DNA of 64,000 bases from Parietaria judaica. Taxonomy: Eukaryota; Streptophyta; Magnoliopsida; Rosales; Urticaceae. Where the stretch lies: positions 24,588,586 through 24,652,585 of the forward strand of contig OX940871.1 in the NCBI GenBank assembly GCA_954871525.1. The letters are read 5' to 3'. The translations under genes were made by a program, and so were the position numbers. Shown piece after piece: positions 47,846 to 59,651 of this stretch (positions within the stretch are counted from its first letter, which is position 1; each line of letters starts with the position of its first letter). The notes below the pieces were generated by a model. The model was not told where the DNA came from and ran no database searches. It saw only the letters and a program-made list of their open reading frames with translations.

Positions 47846-48204
47846 TTGATTATATTATTTTTTTCCTCACATAGCCCTTGATATATTAATTTGACACAAG
47901 AAGAACATAAACATAAAAATACAAATTTAGGTGTTTGATAATGTTTAATCCTTCATTTAAAGTACTAAAGTTTTAGCTCAATAATTCACATTGACATTAT
48001 TCTTAGATCTTCCAAATAATCAATACAATGTGATCGGTCTCAACAAGAACCCTAAAACTTTTTACACCAAACCTACACTCTCCAATTAGAAGGCTAAGCT
48101 TAGCATATCATTGAGACCCTCACTTTCTTGGGTACTCTCTCTTTCAAAATTTCTATGTACACCCACTCTAAAACAAATGTACAAACCAAAGCAACCTATG
48201 TGCA

Positions 48205-51200
48205 TCAATGGCCTTCGGCCATGTATTCGAAGCGCTTCGACCGGGCCTCGATCCGGGCCGTGAACCCAACCGTGGTGGGCCGGATCGAGCGTTGTCTTAC
48301 CACGTGGCAGAACTCGGGATCGTCCGACACCCCGTCTTTCCGCATCCACTGAATCATCTGGTGGTACAGCGGGAAGAAGCGCATCTGGATGGACGCGTAG
48401 GCGAAGTACGGAAGAAGCGACGTGATGACGACGAAGAGCGTGACGAGCCAGTACACCGGTGCGGGCGCGCACGCCTCGACGAAGACCTTGTAGGCGGTCG
48501 TGGACAGCGACGGGCTCATGGCGCCATACGCCATCTGGAAAATGTACCAGAAGACGACGCCGCCCCAGATGAAGAGGTGCTGCACGTACGTGAAGTAGGA
48601 GATCGAGAGCGCCATCTGGCAGTTGACGACCCACACGACGCACGTGTACATCGTGGCGCCGAGCACCTGCAGCTCCGCCACCTCGCCGCCTTTGCGGAAG
48701 GCCTGAGTCTCCATGGCGTTGATGCAGAGGAAGAAGATCATGATGGCGCTGAGAATTCCGTTGAAGGCCCACCCGAGGATCCGCCACCAACTGAATAGCG
48801 CGTTCTGCACGCCTTCTTGATACAGCAGCGGAAACTGTTCATATAAAAACCGTGGCGGGTTCAGGATACAAATCACGACCGGGCTAAATAATTTAAGAGT
48901 TTATAAGGTCGTGAGTTACTAATCTAATTGAGATGCAACTATACTCAAGAGTTAGTAGATACCTTGAGGCAGAACTTGGCGGAGACGTCTTGGTCGAACA
49001 CGCCCAAAGCGATCACGGGAAGAGAAGTGAAGAAGACGTTGTAGAGAGAGAGGTACCAGTCGTTGTACACGGCTTGGCCGGAGAACGACGCGTATATCTC
49101 GTAGAAGAATATAGTGAAGCCGAACGCGATGTTTTTGTAGAAGAAATAGCATATCTGGCAAAACAGAACGAGGGAAGGCGTTAGTTTTGTCTTAGCGTTC
49201 CGATTACATCCGTTTGAACGGTTTTAGGAGGTGAATTTACCATTGAGGATATTCTTCTGTAGCACCAGTGCCCGTGAACAAGCAGTAGCCTTTCCAGAAA
49301 CCGGAATTGCGCGATCGCAATGTCGCTTGACATGACCGCCTGAAACATTGAGAAATGTTTTCCGAAATGAGAACTCACTTTAGAAAGTTACCGTTACCGA
49401 AAAGTTACCAATTATCAAAAGAAATTTACCTGCATTCCTTCGACGCCACTGATTCCGACACCGATGTCTGCTTCTTGAAGCATTCCTACATCATTCGCCC
49501 CGTCACCAATCGCCAGTGTCGTTTTACCGGTTCTAACTTTTACCAGCCTTGTAACCTTGCATTGTTGAAGAAAAATCAGTCTCACTTCAAGCTGAGTTAA
49601 ATTGTAAAAATGATCAAATATTTTTTTGGCGAACTTACGAGTGCTTTCTGCTTGGGAGATGAACGGCAGCATATGACCGACGCGCAGCCAACGGCAAGGT
49701 CGAGAAAGAGGTCCTTAACATCGTCCTCCAACGCGTAAGTGAGAGACTTCCCGTCGATGATCAAAGCCAATGCCTCCGACATTTCATTTGTTGCAGTGAG
49801 CAACTCTATTGCAGCAGCTATCTGATGAACAACCGTCGCTTTAAGCGCCTGAAAAAACGGAAAGATTCACCATTTAACATTTTGACATTAAACGGAATAA
49901 AGCGAATGCTTAAACTTGTATCCGCTTCGAGACTTACCAAGGCGGCAGCGGATTTATCCTCTTGCTTCTCCAAAGCTTTGGCTTCGGGCGTGTCGGAGCT
50001 AATTATGATCTGCTTCATATCTTGTCTAAGCAAACTACAGGCAAATCTGGAAGAGAGAAATAAATAAAATTGGTGATGAGAAATCCATGTACAGTGTGTC
50101 AGAGTTCGTGACCCGAATCTGCTTCCTTATTCTTCTTCTCTGCCCGTTGTTTCCTTCCAAAATCGCAATTTTTCGATTTCGATTTCTCCTATTTCCGTTG
50201 TTGTTCGCGTTTGATTATAATGTAATGCAGCTAAATATACTAAAATACATACCCAATATTGATTGCTGTCTCCATCTTATCGCCAGTCAACACCCATAGC
50301 TTGATTCCCGCCTGCGCGAGTTTGTCTATGCATTCCGGAACCTGTCGATAACCAAAGCACGAAAAACCGAGTCAATTAACAAATCAAATTTTCTGAATCC
50401 TTTTTTAGAATTCGTCGTGTTGAAAAACTGTAGAGAATTTTCGTATTACACACCCCATGCTGCAGTTTGTCTTCAACCGCGGTTGCACCGAGAAGAATCA
50501 AATTGCGTTCGATCTTCTCCGCCACGTCCTCGATCATGTCTTCCCGATCTGAGCTCACCGTGTTCTTGGCTGCGGTGAACTCCCTGCTGAATTCTTCGTA
50601 TTCTTCCTCTTGTAGCTCACGGAACGCCACAACCAACGTCCTCAAACCGGCATCGGCGTACTCATCGATATGCCTTTGAGTCTTCTCTTCGAATTCCCTT
50701 CCATTCTTTGCAAGCCTTTCAAACATAACACTGATAGCACGAGAAGATAACAAGCTAAATTAGCATTACTTAAAAACACATCACTCTTCTCGATTAGTAA
50801 CGGAATTAAGCTTACTAACCTGTCGGCGCCTTTGGTAATCAGCAGCAACTTTCCGTTTCGGTTTCTCACGATCACGGACATTCGCTTTCTTGAGCTACTA
50901 AACTCGAGAATTTGCAGAAGCTTATACACTCTGAGAAAATTTAGAAATAGATCATATTAGAAGTTAGATATAAATTGCTTGCTTTGAAACAGTGTGTATT
51001 CAGCTTGAAGAAGAAGCATGCCTTTCGACTTTCTTGCCCGACATGGGATCGAACTCGTGCACGGAGATGCTCGTGTGAGTCCTCTCGTAAAACTTGAATC
51101 CCAATTCTCTCGCTGCAATAACGAAAGCTGCCTCGTCCGGGGATTCAGCTTCGTACGTCGTCGCTCCCGTCTCTTCGTCAACTTCCGGCAATGCAGTATG

Positions 51201-52837
51201 GCAAATCGCTAATGCTCGTAGAAACCTCTGGATCACCTCCGGACGAGGCTCTCTAACCCATTTCCCGTTTGTGATCCGTTCATCGGTGAAATTGAAGCCT
51301 TTGATCCCCGGTTTTGCTTCCGGAATAACTTCAACGAAACTGTCCCGTTCGGCCATCCCTTGAAACAACGGCGACCCTTTCTTCTTAGCCATTGCTCGCT
51401 CCACTTCCGTCACTCCACGCCCATAAGCAGTTCCGGCAATGGAGCACTTGATGAACTCCATCGAGTTACAAGTCAGCGTTCCCGTCTTATCGGACAGAAC
51501 CGTGTCGACTTGGCCGAGCTCTTCGTTCAGATTCGAGGTACGAGCTCGAGCCGGCTTGTCAGTTTCCTCGTAGTACATGAGCAGATCCTGGTTGATGAAA
51601 ACTCCCTGGAGAACTTTGACGATCTCGATCGACACGTACAACGAAATCGGAATCAAATAGCTGTACAGCATGAGGGACGTAAGAAACTGCAAAATCGCTG
51701 CGACCGTTGCGTTCTTCGGATTGTAATAAACTGTCGTATCGTCCGGCCTGAGATACCATCTCGTCATCTTCCCGCCTTCGAGGTCCTCGTTCGTTTCAAC
51801 GCCGAAGAAAATAGCTCCGACACAAGACATCAAAACCAGGACGGCGAACAAACAGTAAACGATCTTATCCATTCTGCGCTCGATTTTGCTTCTCTTCGAG
51901 GGCGGAGCTGTGGAGTTCTGCATAACCTTCGTGTCGGGGCCGGTGAAGATGACGACTCCGTAGACGAACTCGGTGTTCCTCAGCTTCGAGTCCCGAAGCA
52001 AAAGCTGCTGAGGGGAAAGAGGGTACTGCTGCTCATCAAGATCCAAACTACCAACAAAAGTGTACAAATTCGCATTCGGATCTTCGCATCTGATCACGGA
52101 TTTAAAGTCTACGAAGCTCGAATCTTCGTGATAACTCGATGTAGCATCCGTGGCCTGCCTGAGCTTCAAATTGGTTTCCCCGTCGAGGTTTGTGGTCTCG
52201 ACATAGCAAATCGCCTCCTCGAAGCTCGACGAGAGCAAGATTAGATCCGCCGGAAAAAACTCGTCCTTCTCGACTCTCACTACGTCTCCGACTTTCAAGT
52301 CCATCCACTTTGCGTCTTCGAAAACGCCGTCGCCGGTATGCATTTTCACTCTCCGGTTGTTCACCTCGATATCCTGACAAACCAAGATTGAGTTATCAAG
52401 AACTGCTTTCCAGTCAAAAGCCGAAGCGAGAGAGCAACAACTACCTGCTGTTTCCGCCGCCAATCCTCGAGCACTTCTTTCCCCATCGTGACCCCGACGA
52501 CGACGACGAGCGGGACGACGTTGCTGACAGCGGAGTAAGGTGAGAGCGGCGTGAACGACAGGACCGAGCAGACGAGGAAGTAGACATTGGCGACCCTCCG
52601 GAACTGCTCGAAGAGCGACTTGGGCAGGAAGGTGGCGAGCGTGTACTTGGTCGTCCGCACGTAGTTGCCGCCGTAGTTGAGCAGCGACGCGTCGACGCCT
52701 TCGGGGTCGTTGCAGTGGACGACCCGCGAGAACCCGGGGCCCCCGATCAGGGAATGCTCGCCTTTGAAGGACGCCTTCCCGCAGGAGAAGGCGTGGATCC
52801 TGCTGAACTGCTGCTTCTTTCTTCTTGCTCTGGCCAT
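48205..52837 (-). CDS. P4-type phospholipid-transporting ATPase (ALA8-12 clade)
   Basis: A lipid flippase moving phospholipids to the cytosolic leaflet with an ALIS/CDC50 partner. Eleven exons: 52445-52837, 51022-52373, 50820-50930, 50454-50730, 50253-50341, 49938-50046, 49639-49848, 49430-49555, 49241-49339, 48963-49154, 48205-48834, all in frame, giving 1195 aa (usual about 1200). Motifs: N-terminal [15 protein letters not shown] and NYVRTTKYT, actuator DGET at 195-198 (in place of TGES), PISL at 373-376, phosphorylation site DKTGTLT with Asp426, hinge [21 protein letters not shown] at about 864, and ten hydrophobic segments including FTIFFYEI and [14 protein letters not shown]. It ends [16 protein letters not shown]...EGH. 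The junction after exon 2 uses a GC donor (AAAG|GCATGC). Long plus-strand frames over these exons are antisense shadows. Confidence 0.96.
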
Positions 52838-53495
52838 TAACGGCTCTTCTGACAAAAACAGTTGATACAAACCTATGCAAAAATGGAGGGATAAATATCT
52901 ATATTACGATGACAAAATATGTAAACTATTTAAGCATCAAAGAGAGAGAAACGTGGTGTGGTCAACAATCTCTCTCTCTGAGGAGCTTTGACTTGTAGTT
53001 GTTGTTGTTGAGAGACAAATCTCATGAATAATATTGGGTTCGAGTATCAAACTCGACTACTTTACCCGGCAAAATCATACAAAAGTGGAAACTCAACTAA
53101 TTCAATATCTTTATGCTCATTATTCAAATGGATTTGTTCGGCAATTTTATCCCTCGCTATATTTTAATGTTGCACCACACAAAAGTGAAAATTTAACCAC
53201 TTTTTTATTATTTATTTACCTTTTTTTTTTTTTTACTTTAGGTCCATAAATTAAACTAATAGCGTAATTCTAAAATTCCAAACTCCATTTCATTTTCTTC
53301 TTCTTTCGGAACCATAACTCCGGTTCTAGATTTAGTTTGCGAATAAATTTTGGATTTAATTTTTAAATAATAATTAGTTTATTAAGATTATGACTATCCT
53401 AGAATAATAAATCCGAAATTGATAATAATTCTAGAGCTGGAACCACAGATTTGATATTCCGATTTTTATTCAAATATTTAAATGGGTAAATGAAC

Positions 53496-53603
53496 GAAAT
53501 GCCCATTTTGTGTCAAACGTTTCAAAAAAATGCCCATTGTGTGTATTTTTTACTCTCACAAATGAGCATTCCTTAAAAGGTTTGACACAAAATTGGGCAT
53601 TTC
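53496..53603. mobile_element. Small foldback MITE, copy D
   Basis: The best-preserved family member: GAAATGCCCATTTTGTGTCA at the left, its near-exact complement TGACACAAAATTGGGCATTTC at the right, and the core TGTGTATTTTTTACTCTCAC, in the same orientation as copy C. Confidence 0.8.
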
Positions 53604-55333
53604 GTACGATTCTCATATTTAAATTTACCCGGAACAAAAAAATAAAGAACCGGAATACCGAGCGAGCATTTACACCAATAATTCAAAGTGGCATAAGAGT
53701 TGGGATTTAAATAATAAATTGTCATTGTCAACCCATAATAAAGAAGTAGGAAATAAATAAATATAAAAGCAAGGATGGTACGCAAAGGAGAGTACTGACC
53801 AAGGCTTCTAGAAAGTCAAAACTCAACACCTATTAATACAGCATAATCGCCAAAATATTGGAAATAATTAAACACCATTTTTTAAAATTAATTTATACAC
53901 AACCAACACGACCCCAAAATACGAACTAAAGTTTGACCAATGATGAATTTCACGGAAAAACTATGCCCTCAAAAAAAAAAAAAAAAAAACAAGAAATATT
54001 CAAACTAATGTCATGTTCAATTTCAATGGAACAGCGTGGTGCATGTGTATATTACTACAAAACAATACGTATGGAATGAGGCTGTCAGAGAAGCACTTTT
54101 TTTAATTATAATTGAGAATTGAAATCCCGTATTTATTTATATTTCAGGATCTTTTAATTGATTGGTTAATTGATTTTTAAGATACTTAAAAGTTAACCTA
54201 TTGAATAAATAATAAGTTTTAGTCAGAACTTTATGACCAAGAAATGTGCTATTATATTTCGAAATTGAGTGCCTTCTAGGCTCTAATATATTTATTATGT
54301 ACTACTCTACTACACTACTTAATTAATTAATTAATTATTCTAGCTAAACTAATACTAATAATACCATGAAATAATCAACGATATATGGAGATTATTCTTC
54401 ATAAAATAGTGACGTAAAGTATTAAACTTTTCTTCATGATATATATTGAAAAATGAAATAGAACGCTCTTTGTTGTAGAGAGTTTAATAATAATATCTCT
54501 GAAGAAAAATGGACGAGGAAAATAATAATGTAAAAGTTTAATGTTTCTAATAAAATTCTTGACGTCACGAGGGACGTAGCTTTTTTCCTTCCGTCGGGAA
54601 AGTAATCTACACCCACTAATTAGTAATGACTATATAATATGTTAATTATTTACGTTATTATATTAAATTAATAATTAGTGTCACTAGATTTTTGGATTAT
54701 AAATCCGAAGCATATATTATTAATTAGAGAAACATAATTGAGGGCTGCGTGATCCAAGGGTCAAACAAGACACCTCACATGTTTTTTTTATTTATTTAAT
54801 ATTTAATTTAATTAGAGAAAGACTGTTAACGGCGTTTTATTATCTGTCTATCTCTATCTATCTACTACTTGTTGTGTGGATATTGTTTATTGGTCAAACT
54901 TTTCTTCCTATTTTATTTTTATTTTTCAGTTTGTGATGCATAGACATAATAATATAATGTTTATTATTCCTGTGGGGTACTTAGACTAAAGAAATCTTAC
55001 TGTAAAGGGTTGTATGGCCCACCTCCATAATTTGTGAGAACGAAAGCGTTTTTTTTAGTCATCAAATATAAGAAGCTGCTTTTATGTAGTAAAATTAAGA
55101 GTAACTTTAATTATTTAATATTTGAATTTTGAAAATAGTTGCAACTATTTTTCTAACTTTAATTATTCACGTCAATTCAGTTGTCTTAACTCATAATAAC
55201 ACGTTTTGGACGAATCAAAAAAAGAAATAACACGTTTTGGTTTCATTAAATTAATTTGAAATAGGTGGTAAAATGTAACAACACGTTTTTTTTTAATAAT
55301 TAAATTTAAGCAGATTTTTTGGGTTATCATTAT

Positions 55334-55819
55334 CAAGGTTCGATTTTTTCATGATTATCTTCGATAATCTTCGATTATCCGTCTTGCCGGTATTTATCGG
55401 TAAGACGGCCATGCCAGTACTTTTCCATGATTTTTGCCGAAAATCGACAAACATCTTGAAAAATAACAAAAATATGTATTTTTCAAGAAATTTTGCACTT
55501 TTCGATGATTTTATTTACATATGTGAGAGTGAAACTATATTTTATTTACCTATGTTTAAGTATGAAAGGATTTTATTTTAGGCATTTGTTTATGTTTTAT
55601 CAACATTATAAACATAGTAAATATATTCTTAAAAATATTTTAGTGATTTTTCATCGATAATCCTCGATTAGTGTCGATAATCTGTCAATAATTATCGAAA
55701 AGATCGGTAATCGGTAAGCTACAGTATTATTAGTTTTCCGTCGATAATCCGGTAAGTTATCGATTAATCCGTCGATAACGGCAAGCGATTTATCGGCAAG
55801 TTCGGTAAGTTGAACCTTG
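55334..55819. repeat. ATCGATAA-rich dispersed repeat, copy 1
   Basis: About 486 bp opening CAAGGTTCGA and closing TTGAACCTTG, a 10-bp imperfect inverted end pair. It contains GGTAAGACGGCCATGCCAGT, TTTTTCATCGATAATCCTCG and many CGATAA motifs. It is directly repeated at 56709. Confidence 0.75.
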
Positions 55820-56300
55820 CTTCATTATGATCAATATTGAGTGCGTTCGTCACAACTTATTTACTCCCGTTTTAATATTAAAATAATAATAAAAAACCAC
55901 AAAAGCGATTTTAGAATTTTGTACATGAGCATTAAAAGGTAGGATTCTTAGTTTTGGTTATTCTAAAAACAAAAACAGTTTTTTTAGCTATTTTAATCAA
56001 CTTTCGTTACCAATAACAACTATTTTTATAAATAATTTACTAAACAAATGTTAGTTTTTGTAAAAAAAAAACAATGAAACTAAAAGTTTTGTTTTTAATA
56101 TAGATATACCAAACAATGGTATCAAAAATTATCATTATAACTTATATTAGATTGTAGTTTTTTTTTAGAAACTTTCATGTTAAAAAACGAGAATATTCAA
56201 GTGTATTTGTACCGTTTTCAAACTTCAAAGGGTGAAGATGCCAAAGATTTTAAAGTTACAAGGATTCGGATGCGAATTTTTAATAATTGAGGGTTATTTA

Positions 56301-56648
56301 GGGCATCTTCAACCACAATATTAAAAATTGCACTATTTTAGTGGAGTTTTAACACCAAAAATACTTTCTATTCCAACCAAAACACCCAATATTACACCAA
56401 ATACTATTTGTTACATATTTTATTAATATTTCTTATATCTATTTAATTAATATTTATTTACTTTATCAATATACTAATAAAATAAGTAAATAATGTTTGG
56501 TGTTGTGACTTGTGAATAGTATCACACCAAATATAGTGTAACACTATTCCATTTCACTAAAATGGTGGGATTTTTGATGTCTCGTTGGAGAAGTTCGGCG
56601 TAAAAATCACACCAAAAATGGTGTAATGTCGTCTCATTGGAGATGCTC
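56301..56648. mobile_element. Tourist-like MITE with TTA target duplication
   Basis: Ends GGGCATCTTCAACCACAATA and TCTCATTGGAGATGCTC form the GAGCATCTCCAA-type inverted terminus common in plants, and TTA flanks both sides (56298-56300, 56649-56651). It lies between the two copies of the CGATAA-rich repeat. Confidence 0.75.
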
Positions 56649-56708
56649 TTACAACCATATTTAAATTTTGGAGGTATTGGTGTCAATTACCCTAAAATTA
56701 ATGAATTA

Positions 56709-57206
56709 GTTCGACTTTTCCACGATTATCTTCGATAATCTTCGACTATCCGTCTTGTCGGTAGTTATCGGTAAGACGGCCATGCCAGTATTTTTCCATG
56801 ATTTTTGTCGAAAATCGGCAAACATCTTGAAAAATAATGAAAATATGGTACTTTTCAAGAAATTTTGCACTTTTCAATGATTTTATTCGAGTATTTTACA
56901 TATGTGAGAGTGAGACTATATTTTATTTACCTATGTTTGAGTATGAAATGATTTTATTTTTGACATTTTAATGTTTTATTATTCATCAACATTATAAACT
57001 TAGTGAAATATATTCTTAAAAATATTTTAGTGATTTTTCATCGATAATCCTCGATAAGTGTCGATTATTCATCGATAATCCTCGATAAGTGTCGGTAACG
57101 ATAATCTACACTGTTTATTAGTTTTCCGTCGATTAATCAGGAAGCAAACGATAAATCCGTCGAAAACGACAAGCGATTTATCGATAAATTCGGCAAGTTG
57201 AACCTA
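56709..57206. repeat. ATCGATAA-rich dispersed repeat, copy 2
   Basis: Direct repeat of 55334-55819, alignable over its whole length (shared GGTAAGACGGCCATGCCAGT, ACATATGTGAGAGTGA, ATATTCTTAAAAATATTTTA) with scattered substitutions and a duplicated CATCGATAATCCTCGATAAG unit. Its ends have lost the CAAGGTT termini. Confidence 0.75.
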
Positions 57207-59651
57207 TAATGTATCATTTGTCTTTGTAAATTTTATATTGGGTATGAGTATATGACTTTTGGTCCATTTTCTCTAAACATGTCGCTCATTTAGGAGGTAT
57301 ATTTAATTTTTAATGAAAATTAAGTACTGTTTTAGTTTTTTTTTTTTTTTTTGTTGAAAATTTACACACACAAAAAATGAAATTGTACAATTTTGTTTTC
57401 TTGAATAAGGGGGGGGTCTTAACCCCATAATTAGGATCTAATCTAGTCGTTTAAGTTAACTTTGTAATTTCTCTATAGATTTTACTCGAATAGAGAGTAG
57501 GAAAACACTAGTCGTCGTGGTCGAACTTTACGCTTTGTGTCGTTTAAATAATAATAATAATTTTCCAAAGCGTTGGACGCAAGCATATCTCCATATGCAG
57601 CCATGACCCCGAACACTAGTATTCTCCTCGCGACAAAGTCTTGTCGTGGAAGGGTTCTGAAGGCAACGTCGTACCTTGGCAAGAGTATGCCATGCCATTG
57701 CCGACAGTGCACTTGAACTACTTCGTTTGATTGCAATTTTTTAGAGAGGGATAGATTAAGAGTTTTGAGAGAAAGATAGGGCAATCTATACTCCATTCTA
57801 GAACAACATAACCAAAAGATAAAAATATAATTACTGATAAAGTTACATTTTAATTGATTGCTTCATATCCACAACGACCACAAGTCACACTTCACTTATG
57901 CTAACTGCTAAGGCTAGATCCCCTTGTCATTGTCTAAACCTACTGCAGGACGAAGGGCGAAATTGTCATTTAGTTTTGCACTTTTTTTTTTTTTTTATGT
58001 ATTTGTTTATTAACGATATTAGAGTTTCGGATTAGTCGATAGACGTCATGCACTCGAGCCATTTAGGGCTTGTGTTTTGTTTAATTTTCTCATGTTTTGC
58101 GACATTTGGAGTAAGGATCAAATTTTCTCGATTTTTCATCAATATTCCATGTTTTCCCAATGATAAAAAAAAAAAAAACACAATTCCTTTTCTTTGTAGT
58201 TTTTTTTTTTAATAGAAAAGCAACCTAAAATTCACGTATTTTTTTCAATTTTTTTGTGATTAAATTGTTGAAAATCAACGAACTTTCAAAGAAAAAGGTT
58301 GAGGTGCATGTAGAAAGATGAATAAAAACGCTACAAGAACACATTGTACTCTTTTGGGAAGGAAATTTAAGGAAATTTTGCTTTCAACTAAAATTATTGT
58401 CATCTTATTTAAGCTTTTCAGTTAAGTTTTCGGTAATAGTTGTGCATATTCATTATCATGTAAATTACATGGAAATGCAAGTGTTTGAACCTGGGATTCA
58501 TTTTCCAACTATTAAAGTGTTATTCAAGTTATAGACGCTCAACGTCAATATTAATGCAAAAACTGTCACACATGACATGACACACCTCGTTAACATATAG
58601 AAATTTAATATGCCATCACATGCTTCATTAATGTGAATCTGAGTCAGATATAGCAAAAACAAAATGCTGTTCACTAAAATACACTCAAAATAGGGAACAT
58701 CAGTTGGGTTGGGGAGAGAAAATCCAACAAAACCAAAACATTTTACCAAAAATAAAATATTAAACTCTTAAATTGTTGAGTGGTAAGAGTCAAAGTTAAA
58801 TTATTAAATTCTTTGACAGATTATGTTATACATTATTTTTATTTTTATTTCGAATGGGTCGGCCAAGGTTATAATGCGCTCTCGCATGACTTAAATATAT
58901 TCAGTGTAAGAATAAGTGGCACTATAGGCCTAGTTTACAATAATGTAAAGGGGGCACTCATTTGAGACACGTGAGAGTTTGAATCCATGACCTCTTGAAT
59001 AGAGGAGTGATGGAGTTACCACTTGGCCAAGCAAGCTTGGTTATGTTATACATTATTTAGGAACAGAAATCAAATATAAATTGGACGCAATATATATTAG
59101 TAATTAAGTCATAAAATTCATATTTCGTAATCTATTTTGGTCAACACTTGCCATATTAATCAACTAAAGAGCGATAGTTGAAAGAGAATTGGACAATTGT
59201 AAGAGAGTCGAAAAATATATTATTTTTGTTTACTTATCGGTTTTGCAATACCAACCGGCTTGCGGGTTTTCCATCCATTAGTACTGGTTCTTAAATTATT
59301 ATTATTTTTAAAAAATTACACCCTTATTAACATGTTGCGCCGTCGTAAATTGAAACTGCAATCGGTTTGCGGACATTTAAACAGGCAAAACATCAAACAC
59401 GAACTCGAGGGGAATGCTGATCGGTGCACGTGAAAAATCAATCTGAAACAAACTGCGGAATGTCTTGCTTATTGTATTATAAGAAATGGGGAAATATGAA
59501 ATATGTCGTTCGGCGCTTAAGGAGGAATAAAACAATTGTCGTTTTTTCCATTCGAGTGAATTAAACGACATGTCGTTCAAATCATTCGAGAATACTTAAT
59601 CGTTAAGCTTCTCTCGCTCGAACAACCAAGCTTTCCTTCTCCCATCTCCAA

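Larger units (their letters stand above)
52838..59651. other. 6.8-kb gene desert
   Basis: No protein-coding or RNA gene is supported. Besides the separately listed MITEs and repeats it contains homopolymer tracts (for example 53969-53989 and 57348-57362), an AATT run at 54320-54336, and at 58470-59040 a repeat-like segment with GTTTGAACCTGGGATTC and GAGTTTGAATCCATGACCTC that looks transposon-derived. The minus-strand frame 57482-57796 shows no recognisable domain. Confidence 0.5.

Noticed and set aside
48086..48798. Long frames of 196-234 codons over the last ALA exon
   Set aside because: Alternative-frame and antisense shadows of the GC-rich terminal exon; the true frame carries the conserved C-terminal membrane segments.
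51360..52244. 294-codon plus-strand frame
   Set aside because: It lies exactly antisense to the actuator and phosphorylation exons of the ALA flippase, which has family motifs; the plus frame has none.
58470..59040. tRNA-like B-box strings (GTTTGAACC, GTTTGAATCC)
   Set aside because: No acceptor stem, A box or cloverleaf can be formed; probably transposon text. No tRNA or rRNA gene was found anywhere in the window.
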